DNA of 64,000 nt from Ideonella aquatica. GTDB taxonomy: Bacteria; Pseudomonadota; Gammaproteobacteria; Burkholderiales; Burkholderiaceae_C. Positions 20,387 to 29,268 of the stretch are shown in pieces; within the stretch, counting starts at the first letter, position 1; every line of letters begins with the position of its first letter. The notes under the pieces were generated by a model. It was not told the DNA's origin, did not search any database, and saw nothing but the letters and a program-made list of their open reading frames with translations. Both the position numbers and the translations under genes were made by a program. The stretch is from positions 186,001 to 250,000 of the forward strand of contig NZ_JAGQDE010000003.1 in NCBI RefSeq assembly GCF_018069755.1. Reading direction: 5' to 3'.

Positions 20387-21610
20387 TCAAGGCGGACGCT
20401 GTCGGTAGGCGAGGGCGAGCACGGCGATGGCCACCAGGCCAGACAGCGCGGCCGCCATCGCCACGCCGGGCGTGTGCCAGCGACTGATGAGCAAGGGGGC
20501 GCTGGCGCCCAGGCACAGCAACTGGGTCAGCGTGGCCCAGGTGATGGCCTGCGGCTGGCCAATGGCCCTGAAATAGGGCGAGAGCAGCATGAGGAAGCAA
20601 CCGACGGTCGCCGGCAGCAACGCAAACTTCAGCAGGTGTGCGCTGGCAGACCAGTCACCCATCCAGGGTGTTGCCGTCAGGGTTGGCATCAGCAGCCAGG
20701 CCAGCACCAACAGTGCGAAGCAGTACAGGCCGAGCCCGGACAGCACCTTGCGCATCAGGGCGTCGACCAGCCGGCGCGACTCGCGATTCAGTGCCGCCAG
20801 GGTCGGGAACAGGTAGGCCGCCAGGGCCGCGATCACATCGACGGTGCAGATTTGCGCCACCTTCATCGCCACCTGGAACTGGCCCAGTTCGGCGCTGCCG
20901 AACCACCGCGCCACGATGATTTTGTCAAGCTGGTTGAGCAAGGCGGTCAGGATGCCGTTCAGCCAGATCCAGCGACCGAACCTCATCAGCGGCAAGACAC
21001 CTTGCCAGTCGGGCCGCAATTGCATGTCAACCCGGAAACGGGTCCAGCTCAGCAGCAGCCGGATCGACTCGCCAGCAATGCTACCGATGATGATCGCCAG
21101 CGGTCCAACGCCCTGCCGGATCAGCACCAGGGTGACGGCCAGATCCAGCCCCACGGCCAGCATCTCCATCGCGGCCAGTCGGCGGAACTGGCGCCCCCGG
21201 CTTTGCAAGGTCAGTCCGGGGTTGAACAGGTTGCGCAGCAGGCACTGCGCCGAGGCCAGCGCGATCAGGGGTGCGGCCCGGGCCTCGCCCAGCGCCAGCG
21301 CAAACAGGTCTGCCCCAAAGAACAGCAGCAAGGCCAGGAAACCACCGCGCAGCGCGGTCAGCACATAGGCCGTGCCCAGCGTTCGAGGGCTGGCCTCCGT
21401 GCTGGATTGGATAAGCGCTTGAGGAATGCCGGTTTCCGAGATGGCCTCGGACATTGCCATCGCGACCAGCGCAATGCTGACCAGGCCGATGGCCTCGGGC
21501 CCGAGCCAGGCGGCCGCCACGAAGAACTTGGCCGCGATCGCAACACGTTGCCAGATCTGCTGCAGGTAGACCCAGCGCGCGCTGTCCTGGGCGGGCAACT
21601 GCCAGCTCAT
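20387..21610 (-). CDS. Polysaccharide flippase (Wzx/PST family)
   Basis: 407 residues with about twelve hydrophobic spans. The N-terminal region (YLQQIWQRVAIAAKFF, LGPEAIGLVSIALVAMAMSE and TGIPQALIQS) matches the polysaccharide transporter/MATE-like flippase family. NQLDKIIVARWFGSAELGQF is a second typical segment. It would move lipid-linked repeats across the inner membrane. The matching Wzy-like polymerase and Wzz-like protein are on the other strand at 9.3-13 kb. It sits between fcl (30-base gap) and the unfamiliar glycosyltransferase-like gene. Confidence 0.87.
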   Translation of the reverse strand: MSWQLPAQDSARWVYLQQIWQRVAIAAKFFVAAAWLGPEAIGLVSIALVAMAMSEAISETGIPQALIQSSTEASPRTLGTAYVLTALRGGFLALLLFFGADLFALALGEARAAPLIALASAQCLLRNLFNPGLTLQSRGRQFRRLAAMEMLAVGLDLAVTLVLIRQGVGPLAIIIGSIAGESIRLLLSWTRFRVDMQLRPDWQGVLPLMRFGRWIWLNGILTALLNQLDKIIVARWFGSAELGQFQVAMKVAQICTVDVIAALAAYLFPTLAALNRESRRLVDALMRKVLSGLGLYCFALLVLAWLLMPTLTATPWMGDWSASAHLLKFALLPATVGCFLMLLSPYFRAIGQPQAITWATLTQLLCLGASAPLLISRWHTPGVAMAAALSGLVAIAVLALAYRQRPP

Positions 21611-21640
21611 CGGCTAGGCGGACCGAGCACGCCGCGCATG

Positions 21641-22591
21641 TCAGCGGCGGGCCGGATCCAACGTGCTGAGAAAATCCTGGTAGGCCAGGGCGATGCCCTC
21701 GCGGAGCGTGGTGTGCGCCTTCCAGCCCTGTGCGGCCAGATGCGATACATCCAACAGCTTGCGTGGCGTGCCATCGGGCTTGGAGCTGTCGAAAACGATG
21801 CGACCGCCGAAGCCCACAACCTGCATCACCGTCTCGGCCAGCTCACGGATGGTCACATCCTGACCGGTGCCGATGTTGACCAGGGGGCCGTCATAGCCCT
21901 GCTCCATCAGGTGCACGCAGGCATCGGCGAGGTCGTCCACGTAGAGAAACTCGCGCATCGGCGTGCCAGTGCCCCACACCACGTACTCGGTTTCGCCGCG
22001 CAGCTTGGATTCATGGGCCTTGCGGATCAGTGCCGGCAGCACGTGGCTGTTGGCCAGGTCGTAGTTGTCGTTCGGGCCATACAGGTTGGTCGGCATCACG
22101 CTGATGTACTGCCGGCCATACTGCGCGTTGTAGGCTTCGCACAGCTTGATGCCGGCGATCTTGGCAATCGCGTAGGGCTCGTTGGTGGGCTCCAGCGCGC
22201 CGCTCAGCAGGTACTCCTCCTTCAGCGGCTGCGGCGCCAGCTTGGGGTAGATGCAGCTGCTGCCCAGGAACATCAGCCGCTGCACGCCTGCCAGGTGGGC
22301 GCCGTGGATCAGGTTGTTCTGGATGCTCAGGTTGTTGAACAGGAACTCGCCGCGGTAGGTGTTGTTGGCCTGGATGCCGCCCACCTTGGCTGCGGCGATG
22401 AAGACATAGTCGGGCCGGTGCTGTGCCAGGTAGGCATGCACGGCTGCGGTGTCCATCAGGTCGAGCTCTGCGCGCACCGGCGCCAGCACGCGGCTGTAGC
22501 CGCCTGCCTGCAGGCGGCGCACCAGCGCGCTGCCCACCATGCCGCGCGCGCCAGCGACCAGGATGGTGGCGTCCTTTGCGATCGCGCTCAT
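21641..22591 (-). CDS. fcl: GDP-L-fucose synthase
   Basis: 316 residues. ILVAGARGMVGSALVRRL is the NADPH-binding motif, FIAAAKVGGIQANNTY and GSSCIYPKLAPQPLKEEYL are hallmark fucose-synthase segments, and YAIAKIAGIKLCEAY carries the catalytic Tyr and Lys. The enzyme epimerises and reduces GDP-4-keto-6-deoxy-mannose to GDP-L-fucose. It directly follows gmd (3-base gap), which makes its substrate. Confidence 0.95.
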   Translation of the reverse strand: MSAIAKDATILVAGARGMVGSALVRRLQAGGYSRVLAPVRAELDLMDTAAVHAYLAQHRPDYVFIAAAKVGGIQANNTYRGEFLFNNLSIQNNLIHGAHLAGVQRLMFLGSSCIYPKLAPQPLKEEYLLSGALEPTNEPYAIAKIAGIKLCEAYNAQYGRQYISVMPTNLYGPNDNYDLANSHVLPALIRKAHESKLRGETEYVVWGTGTPMREFLYVDDLADACVHLMEQGYDGPLVNIGTGQDVTIRELAETVMQVVGFGGRIVFDSSKPDGTPRKLLDVSHLAAQGWKAHTTLREGIALAYQDFLSTLDPARR

Positions 22592-22594
22592 GGC

Positions 22595-23728
22595 TTACTC
22601 GTGGTGGTCGAAGGTCTGGAAGCCGGCCAGCTTCACCAGGCTGTCCTTGCGGGCGGTCGCATAGTCGGCTTCCATCATCTCGGCCACCAGCGACTGCAGG
22701 CTGGTCTTGGGCGTCCAGCCGAGCTTGGTCTTGGCCTTGGCGGGGTCGCCCAGCAGGGTCTCCACTTCGGTGGGGCGGTAGTAGCGCGGGTCCACCCGCA
22801 CAATCACGTCGCCCACCTTGCACTTGGCCTTGATCTCGCCATCCACCGGCTCGATGGACTTGACAGTGCCCACCTCGGTCTCGGCCTCGCCGCTGAACTC
22901 GATCGTGATGCCCAGCTCCTTGGCGGCGAAGTCCACGAACTGGCGCACGCTGTATTGCACGCCAGTGGCGATGACGAAGTCTTCAGCCTGCTGCTGCTGC
23001 AGCATCAGCCACTGCATCTCGATGTAGTCGCGAGCGTGACCCCAGTCGCGAAGCGCGCTCATATTGCCCAGGTACAGGCAGTCCTGCAGACCCAGCGCAA
23101 TGCGGCTGAGGGCGCGGGTGATCTTGCGGGTGACGAAGGTCTCGCCGCGCAGCGGACTCTCGTGGTTGAAGAGGATGCCGTTGCAGGCATAGATGCCGTA
23201 GGCCTCGCGGTAGTTCACCGTGATCCAGTAGGCGTACATCTTGGCCACCGCGTACGGGCTGCGCGGGTAGAAGGGCGTTGTCTCCTTCTGGGGGATCTCC
23301 TGCACCAGGCCGTACAGCTCCGAGGTGCTGGCCTGGTAGAAGCGGGTCTTCCGGGTCAAGCCCAGGATGCGAATGGCTTCCAGGATGCGCAGCGCGCCGA
23401 TGCCGTCGGCGTTGGCGGTGTACTCGGGCTCCTCGAAGGACACGGCCACATGGCTCTGCGCTGCCAGGTTATAGATCTCGTCAGGCTGCACTTTCTGGAT
23501 GATGCGCACCAGGCTGGTGGAGTCGGTCAGATCGCCATAGTGCAGGATGAACTTGCGGCCGTCGACGTGCGGGTCCTGGTACAGATGGTCAATGCGGTCG
23601 GTGTTGAACAGCGACGAACGGCGCTTGATGCCATGCACCTCGTAGCCCTTCTTCAGCAGGAACTCAGCGAGGTAGGCGCCATCCTGGCCGGTCACACCCG
23701 TGATCAAGGCAACTTTTTTCTGAGACAT
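22595..23728 (-). CDS. gmd: GDP-mannose 4,6-dehydratase
   Basis: 377 residues, normal length for the family. [19 protein letters not shown] is the cofactor motif, [51 protein letters not shown] and [19 protein letters not shown] are diagnostic. It converts GDP-mannose to GDP-4-keto-6-deoxymannose, which fcl turns into GDP-L-fucose. GDP-mannose-forming enzymes (ManA, ManB or ManC) are not in the window and must be encoded elsewhere. Confidence 0.96.
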   Translation of the reverse strand: MSQKKVALITGVTGQDGAYLAEFLLKKGYEVHGIKRRSSLFNTDRIDHLYQDPHVDGRKFILHYGDLTDSTSLVRIIQKVQPDEIYNLAAQSHVAVSFEEPEYTANADGIGALRILEAIRILGLTRKTRFYQASTSELYGLVQEIPQKETTPFYPRSPYAVAKMYAYWITVNYREAYGIYACNGILFNHESPLRGETFVTRKITRALSRIALGLQDCLYLGNMSALRDWGHARDYIEMQWLMLQQQQAEDFVIATGVQYSVRQFVDFAAKELGITIEFSGEAETEVGTVKSIEPVDGEIKAKCKVGDVIVRVDPRYYRPTEVETLLGDPAKAKTKLGWTPKTSLQSLVAEMMEADYATARKDSLVKLAGFQTFDHHE

Positions 23729-23799
23729 GGCGGGATCGTTTCTTTGGACTGATGAAAAAAGAACGCGGCTGACTGCGCTGCAGGCTCAGCCACGGGGTG

Positions 23800-25854
23800 T
23801 CAGTTGGTGGCCGAGCGCAGACCCGCCAGGCCCAGGCCCAGTTGGTAGAGGATCTGCGTCCAGTCCTTGGCGTCCTGCAGGAGGGTGGTCTTGTTCATCT
23901 CCTCGGGCACAAAGACCGTGTCGCCCGGCAGCGCCGGCATCGAGGCCAGCGGACCATTGTTGAACCAGCCCGAGCCCTGCAGGTTGCTGACCACGCTGCC
24001 ATTGGCGCGCAGCACGAAGGCGGCTTCCTTGTCGGCGCCGCGGGTGGGGCCGCCGGCCATCTTCAGATAGTCGCCAATGCTGTGGCTGCCGTCAAAGACG
24101 AAGTTGCCGGTGTTGAAGACGCTGCCGAACACGCCCACCGAGGTGGGTCGGGCCGGCACATAGAGACGGTCGCCGTCCTCCAGTTGCATCGGCGGCAGGC
24201 TGCCGGCGTCAGCCGGCAACTGCAGCACCAGGCGGCCGTCGGGCTGCAGATTGCGCATCTTTTCGACCAGGCGTGCCGCGGCGTCGGCCCGGGCCTCCTG
24301 GGCCTTGACCTCGTCATTGGTGGCAATGCGCTGGGTGGAGCTGGCGCGGGTGATGTCCACCTCCAGGTCACGCAGCACGCGGTCGTAGTTGAGCAGTTGC
24401 GCCTGGCGCACGGTCTCGCGGGTGAACTGGGCCCCGAAGACATACGCGTTGGCGGTGAATCCACCAGCCTGGTTGATCAGGTCGGCCAGGCTGCTGGCGG
24501 CCGGCAGCACATAGACACCGGGGCGCAGCACCTCGCCCTCGATCACCACGCGCTTGTTCTGGCGCACCGTGGGCTGGCGCGGGTCGATCGCGCTGTGCAC
24601 GGTGATCACGTCGCCCCGTCCGAGCGGGCGGCGCGCGGCATCGGCCAGCGGCACGTCGAAGACGCGGGCGCCGCTGCGGTCGTCCAGCGGCTCGATCGAC
24701 AGGCGGTTGACGTCGGCCACCGAGGACAGGCCGCCCACCATCTTCAGCGCGCTCTCCAGCGTCTCGCCTGGCTTGAGCTCGACCACGGCCGGCTGATTGA
24801 CGCTGCCCAGCAGCGCCACCTGCGGCCCGACCGGCAGCACGTGCACGACATCGTCGGGCTGCAGCACCTGGTCGGCCCGGCGGTCGCCACTGACCAGCAG
24901 GTCATAGAGATCGAAGGCCACCGGTGCCTGGCCGCGGCGGCGCAGCTCGATGCGGCGGAAGCTACCGGCCGCGGTGGGGCCACCGGCCTGGATCAGTGCC
25001 GAGGAGACCGTGGACAGTGCACCGACCACATAGCTTCCCGGCCGCGCGACAAAGCCGGTCAGGTAGACCCGCATGCCGCGCAGCTGGCCCAGCGAGACGT
25101 TGAGGTTGAAGTTGCGGAACACCTTGCCCAGCTGGCGGTTCAGCAGGGCGGGCAATTCGCTGTAGCGGGTGCCCGCCACCATCACGCTGCCCGCGCGCGG
25201 CAGCGTGATGCGGCCGGAGCGGTCGACCTGCACGCGGGTGTCGACATCGACCGAGCCCCAGACCGTGATCGCCAGCTCGTCGCCCGGCACCACCAGGTAG
25301 TCGGCCGGCACCACCGGCAAGGGGTCGGCGGCCGACAGGTCGGGCTGCATCAGCTCGGCGCCCAGGCGGCGCACCGGCACCGGCATGGCCAGACGCTGCA
25401 CGTACTGCTCGAACTCGCCGGGCACGTAGGGCACGGCCTCGGGCAGCCAGGGCTGGCCATTGGCCGACAAGCCGGGCCGCTGATTGGGCGAGGCCTGCAG
25501 GGTGCGCAGACCGCCCGGGCGGCCTTGCAGGCGGGGGTCCAGCGCCTGCTGGGGCACCTGTGGCGACTGCGTCGCCGGCATGCCCATGCTGCCGCCCTGT
25601 GTGCCGTAGGTGCTGCTGCCGACACCGGTGCCGCCGTAACTGCTGCCCAGGCCCGAGCCGGTGCTCCCGGTATTGCCGTTGTTGCCCAGCACCGGCCCGA
25701 CGTAGCCACCGGTGACGTTGGGCAATCCAAGGCTGTTGCTCAGCGAGCTGCCGCTTTGCGCCTGCAGCGCTGGCGCGGCCAGCCCCAGCAGGGTCGCAAT
25801 AACCAGCGGCAGGCTGCGCTGGACGACGGGGACGAGGGAGAAGGGCAGGCGCAT
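23800..25854 (-). CDS. Polysaccharide export protein, Wza-like with multiple SLBB domains
   Basis: 684 residues from ATG 25854; a GTG at 25875 in the same frame would add seven. A Sec signal peptide ends near ALQAQ with no lipobox cysteine. A glycine/serine-rich linker follows, then the polysaccharide export domain around ADYLVVPGDELAITVWGSV and repeated SLBB-type segments (YLTGFVARPGSYVVG, VVIEGEVLRPGVYVL and VGVFGSVFNTGNFVF). The protein should form or contribute to the outer-membrane export channel. It heads the - strand operon leading to gmd, fcl and wzx and is divergent from the WecA-type gene. Confidence 0.88.
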   Translation of the reverse strand: MRLPFSLVPVVQRSLPLVIATLLGLAAPALQAQSGSSLSNSLGLPNVTGGYVGPVLGNNGNTGSTGSGLGSSYGGTGVGSSTYGTQGGSMGMPATQSPQVPQQALDPRLQGRPGGLRTLQASPNQRPGLSANGQPWLPEAVPYVPGEFEQYVQRLAMPVPVRRLGAELMQPDLSAADPLPVVPADYLVVPGDELAITVWGSVDVDTRVQVDRSGRITLPRAGSVMVAGTRYSELPALLNRQLGKVFRNFNLNVSLGQLRGMRVYLTGFVARPGSYVVGALSTVSSALIQAGGPTAAGSFRRIELRRRGQAPVAFDLYDLLVSGDRRADQVLQPDDVVHVLPVGPQVALLGSVNQPAVVELKPGETLESALKMVGGLSSVADVNRLSIEPLDDRSGARVFDVPLADAARRPLGRGDVITVHSAIDPRQPTVRQNKRVVIEGEVLRPGVYVLPAASSLADLINQAGGFTANAYVFGAQFTRETVRQAQLLNYDRVLRDLEVDITRASSTQRIATNDEVKAQEARADAAARLVEKMRNLQPDGRLVLQLPADAGSLPPMQLEDGDRLYVPARPTSVGVFGSVFNTGNFVFDGSHSIGDYLKMAGGPTRGADKEAAFVLRANGSVVSNLQGSGWFNNGPLASMPALPGDTVFVPEEMNKTTLLQDAKDWTQILYQLGLGLAGLRSATN

Positions 25855-25948
25855 CGTTGACAGGAATATGTTCACGACCGGGACCGCGTCGCCGGATCAA
25901 GCCCGCCATTGTAGGGGCCGACCCTGGACGTGACGGTAAGATGTCGGG

Positions 25949-27040
25949 ATGGAGATCTTGTTGACATCCTTCACGGCGGCTTGGGTCCTGACCCTGATCG
26001 CGGTGAGATCGTCACGGCACTTCGCGCACCTGTCGCACGACAACGACCTGTCGGGTCCGCAGAAGATCCATGCCACGCCGGTGCCGCGCATTGGCGGGAT
26101 GGGCATCTTTGGTGGCGTTCTGGCCGGCGTGATCCTGATCGATGCGCGCGAGGGCCCCGGCCTGTCCTTCGGTACCTTGCTGATGCTGGCGGCGGTGCCG
26201 GCTTTCGCCGCCGGATTCATCGAAGACCTGCTGAAATCGGTCAGCCCGGCGCGCCGCCTGCTGGCCACTGCCGCCTCGGCGGCGCTGGCAGCCTGGCTGG
26301 TGGACGCGCTGGTGCGCCGCACCGATATCCCGGGCCTGGACTGGGTGGCCGCCTCCACGGTCGGTGCCCTGGTGCTGACCATCCCGGCGGTGGCTGGCAT
26401 CGCCAATGCGGTCAACATCATTGACGGATTCAATGGCCTGGCGTCGATGTGCTCGATGCTGATGCTGGCCGCCATCGCCTACGTGGCCTTCCAGGTGGGC
26501 GACAGCGCACTGGTCACGCTGGCGCTGGCGGGCATCGGTGCCATCATGGGCTTCTTCCTCTGGAACTACCCGGCCGGGCAGATCTTCCTGGGCGATGGTG
26601 GCGCCTACTTCCTGGGCTTCCTGGTGGCTGAGCTGGGGGTGCTGCTGATCGCCCGCAACCCCCAGGTCTCGCCCTTGTTCCCGCTGGTGGTGTGCGTGTA
26701 CCCGGTATTCGAGACGCTGTTCTCGATCTACCGCCGGGTCGTGGTGCGCGGCCACCACGCCAGCCATCCGGATGGCGTTCACTTGCATTCGCTGGTCTTC
26801 AAGCGCCTGATGCGATGGGCGGTGGGCAGCGAGGACCCGCGTCAGCGCACGCGGCGCAACTCGCTGACCTCGCCCTACCTGTGGGTGCTGTGCTCGCTGC
26901 CGCTGGCGCCAGCGATGCTGAGCTGGCACAGCTCGGCCATCCAGGCGGCTCTGCTCGTCACCTTTGCGCTGATCTACGTGACGCTGTACTCCCGCATCGT
27001 CAGCTTCCGCACGCCGCGCTGGCTGATCTTCCGCCGCTGA
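25949..27040 (+). CDS. WecA/WbpL-type undecaprenyl-phosphate sugar-1-phosphate transferase
   Basis: 363 residues with about ten or eleven membrane spans and the MraY/WecA signature segments: GPQKIHATPVPRIGG, FIEDLLKSVSPARRL, NIIDGFNGLASM, FLGDGGAYFLGF and the histidine-containing HLHSLVFKRLM. The family transfers an N-acetylhexosamine 1-phosphate from a UDP-sugar to undecaprenyl phosphate. It is an initiating enzyme of a different fold from the PglC-like protein at 2002. A TAAGAT box at 25937-25942 is so close to the ATG that the mRNA could be nearly leaderless. Confidence 0.9.
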   Translation: MEILLTSFTAAWVLTLIAVRSSRHFAHLSHDNDLSGPQKIHATPVPRIGGMGIFGGVLAGVILIDAREGPGLSFGTLLMLAAVPAFAAGFIEDLLKSVSPARRLLATAASAALAAWLVDALVRRTDIPGLDWVAASTVGALVLTIPAVAGIANAVNIIDGFNGLASMCSMLMLAAIAYVAFQVGDSALVTLALAGIGAIMGFFLWNYPAGQIFLGDGGAYFLGFLVAELGVLLIARNPQVSPLFPLVVCVYPVFETLFSIYRRVVVRGHHASHPDGVHLHSLVFKRLMRWAVGSEDPRQRTRRNSLTSPYLWVLCSLPLAPAMLSWHSSAIQAALLVTFALIYVTLYSRIVSFRTPRWLIFRR

Positions 27041-27081
27041 TGGGCGGCCGGGTCGCTCTGGCCCGGGCCGCCACGCGGCGA

Positions 27082-27087
27082 GATAAT
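27082..27087 (+). promoter_or_regulatory. Candidate -10 element for the pseBCGH operon
   Basis: GATAAT lies 26 bases before the pseB start, in a 72-base gap after the WecA-type gene. No strong -35 is visible. AGGA at 27105-27108 is a suitable ribosome-binding site. The box would let pseBCGH be transcribed apart from the gene before it. Confidence 0.4.
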
Positions 27088-27112
27088 TCTTTTTCCAGCC
27101 TCGCAGGACACC

Positions 27113-28111
27113 ATGCTCAGCAATCAGGCCATTCTCGTGACCGGCGGCACCGGATCCTTCGGCAACACCTTCGTGCCGATGACCCTGGCCCGGTACAACC
27201 CGAAGAAGATCATCATCTACTCACGCGACGAGATGAAGCAGTGGGAGATGGCCAAGAAGTTCCAGGGCGACCCGCGGGTGCGCTTCTTCATCGGCGACGT
27301 GCGTGACCGCGAGCGCCTGTACCGCGCGCTCGACGGCGTCGATCTGGTGGTGCACGCCGCGGCTACCAAGATCGTCCCCACCGCCGAATACAACCCCTTC
27401 GAGTGCGTCAAGACCAATGTGCTGGGCGCGATGCACCTGATCGACGCCTGCATCGACCGCGGCGTGCGCCGCGTGGTGGCCCTGTCCACCGACAAGGCTT
27501 CCAGTCCGGTCAATCTGTACGGTGCCACCAAGCTGGCCTCGGACAAGCTGTTTGTCGCTGGCAACTCGTATGCCGGCGGCCATGACACCCGCTTTGCGGT
27601 GGTGCGCTATGGCAATGTGATGGGCTCGCGCGGCTCGGTCATCCCGTTCTTCCTGTCGATCCGCGACCAGGGCGTGCTGCCGATCACCGATGCCCGCATG
27701 ACCCGTTTCATGATCTCGCTGGAGCAGGGCGTGGAGCTGGTCTGGCACGCCTTCGAGGACATGGTGGGCGGCGAGATCTACGTCAAGAAGATCCCGTCGA
27801 TGAAGGTCACCGACCTGGCCACCGCCGTCGCTCCCGAGGCCACGCAGAAGATCGTCGGCATCCGCCCCGGCGAGAAGCTGCACGAGCAGATGATCAGCCC
27901 CGAGGACTCGTTCTACACCTACGAGTACCCGGAGCATTTCAAGATCCTGCCGGCCATCCACAACTGGGACACCACCAGCGAGCGCATCAAGGACGGCGTC
28001 AAGGTTCCTGAAGGCTTCGAGTACGCCAGCGACAACAACGGCGAATGGATGAGCATCGAGCAGCTGCGCGAGTGGGTGGCCGTCAACGCCCACAAGATCG
28101 GCAACATCTGA
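27113..28111 (+). CDS. pseB: UDP-GlcNAc 4,6-dehydratase (inverting)
   Basis: 332 residues. ILVTGGTGSFGNTFVPMTL is the NADP-binding motif; HAAATKIVPTAEYNPFECVKT and STDKASSPVNLYGATKLASDK contain the family catalytic residues. RPGEKLHEQMISPEDSF is a C-terminal hallmark. PseB converts UDP-GlcNAc to UDP-2-acetamido-2,6-dideoxy-beta-L-arabino-hex-4-ulose, the first step to pseudaminic acid. It is soluble and half the size of the membrane CapD-type dehydratase at 2595. The stop shares one base with the next start. Confidence 0.94.
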   Translation: MLSNQAILVTGGTGSFGNTFVPMTLARYNPKKIIIYSRDEMKQWEMAKKFQGDPRVRFFIGDVRDRERLYRALDGVDLVVHAAATKIVPTAEYNPFECVKTNVLGAMHLIDACIDRGVRRVVALSTDKASSPVNLYGATKLASDKLFVAGNSYAGGHDTRFAVVRYGNVMGSRGSVIPFFLSIRDQGVLPITDARMTRFMISLEQGVELVWHAFEDMVGGEIYVKKIPSMKVTDLATAVAPEATQKIVGIRPGEKLHEQMISPEDSFYTYEYPEHFKILPAIHNWDTTSERIKDGVKVPEGFEYASDNNGEWMSIEQLREWVAVNAHKIGNI

Positions 28112-29268
28112 TGATTCCCTACGGTCGCCAGAACATCACGGACGCTGACGTTGCCGCGGTCGTCCAGGCGCTGCGCTCGGACTGGATCACGCAAGGCCCG
28201 GCGATCCCGCGCTTTGAGCAGGCGCTGGCCGCCCGGGTGGGCGCACGCCATGGTGTGGCGGTGTGCAATGCCACGGCCGCGCTGCACCTGGCCTGCATGG
28301 CGCTGGGTCTGGGGCCGGGTGACCGGCTGTGGACCAGCCCGATCACCTTCGTGGCGTCGGCCAACTGCGGCCTGTACTGCGGCGCCACGGTCGATTTCGT
28401 CGACATCGATCCGCGCAGCTACAACATGAGCGTCGTGGCCCTGGAGGCCAAGCTGCAATCCGCCCAGGCCGCCGGTACGCTGCCCAAGGTGGTGGTGCCG
28501 GTGCACCTGGCCGGCCAGAGCTGCGACATGGTCGCCATCCACGCGCTGGGCCAGCGCTACGGCTTTCGCATCATCGAAGATGCCTCGCACGCCGTGGGCG
28601 GCAGCTACCTCGGTCAGCCGGTGGGCAACGGCCGCTACAGCGACATCACCGTCTTCAGCTTCCACCCGGTGAAGATCATCACCACCGCCGAAGGCGGCAT
28701 GGCGATGACCAATGACCCGGTACTGGCTCAGGCCATGGAGCGCCTGCGCAGCCATGGCATCACCCGCGATGCCGCGCTGATGGAGGGCGAACCCGACGGT
28801 CCCTGGGACTACCAGCAGATCGACCTGGGCTACAACTACCGCCTGACCGACCTGCAGGCGGCGCTGGGTCATTCCCAGCTGAGCCAGCTGGAGGGTTCGG
28901 TGGCGCGCCGCCATGCGATCGCGCAGCGCTACGACACCGAGCTGGCCGGCCTGCCGCTGATCACGCCCTGGCAGTCGCCCGATGCCCATTCGGCGCTGCA
29001 CCTGTACCCGATCCAGGTCGATCCGGCGCGCACCGCTGTCAGCCGCCGCGCCCTGTTTGACGGCCTGCGCGCTGCGGGCATCGGCGTCAATGTGCACTAC
29101 ATCCCGGTGCACACCCAGCCGCACTACCGCCGCCTGGGCTTTGCGCGCGGTGACTTCCCGGTGGCCGAGGCCTACTACGCCCACGCGCTGTCGCTGCCGA
29201 TGTTCCCCACGCTCACCGAGGCCGAGCAGGGCACGGTCATCGCCGCGCTGCGCCGCCTGCTGGGCTGA
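28111..29268 (+). CDS. pseC: UDP-4-amino-4,6-dideoxy-N-acetyl-beta-L-altrosamine transaminase
   Basis: 385 residues, a DegT-family PLP enzyme. MIPYGRQNITDADVAAVVQAL is the typical PseC opening, VAVCNATAALHLACMALGLG follows, and K188 in FSFHPVKIITTAEGG is the Schiff-base lysine. VHYIPVHTQPHYRRLGF near the end is diagnostic. It aminates the PseB product. The ATG at 28111 overlaps the pseB stop, and pseG starts in its own stop, giving tight coupling. Confidence 0.93.
   Translation: MIPYGRQNITDADVAAVVQALRSDWITQGPAIPRFEQALAARVGARHGVAVCNATAALHLACMALGLGPGDRLWTSPITFVASANCGLYCGATVDFVDIDPRSYNMSVVALEAKLQSAQAAGTLPKVVVPVHLAGQSCDMVAIHALGQRYGFRIIEDASHAVGGSYLGQPVGNGRYSDITVFSFHPVKIITTAEGGMAMTNDPVLAQAMERLRSHGITRDAALMEGEPDGPWDYQQIDLGYNYRLTDLQAALGHSQLSQLEGSVARRHAIAQRYDTELAGLPLITPWQSPDAHSALHLYPIQVDPARTAVSRRALFDGLRAAGIGVNVHYIPVHTQPHYRRLGFARGDFPVAEAYYAHALSLPMFPTLTEAEQGTVIAALRRLLG

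Noticed and set aside
20354-23752. Open frame of 1132 codons on the + strand opposite wzx, fcl and gmd
   Set aside because: The - strand carries three well-defined enzymes with family motifs. The opposite frame has low-complexity Gln/His/Arg/Gly sequence and no recognisable domain or start signal.
23797-25860. Open frame of 687 codons on the + strand opposite the Wza-like gene
   Set aside because: Same mirror-frame composition; its bounds almost match the real gene, as expected of a third-position effect in GC-rich DNA.
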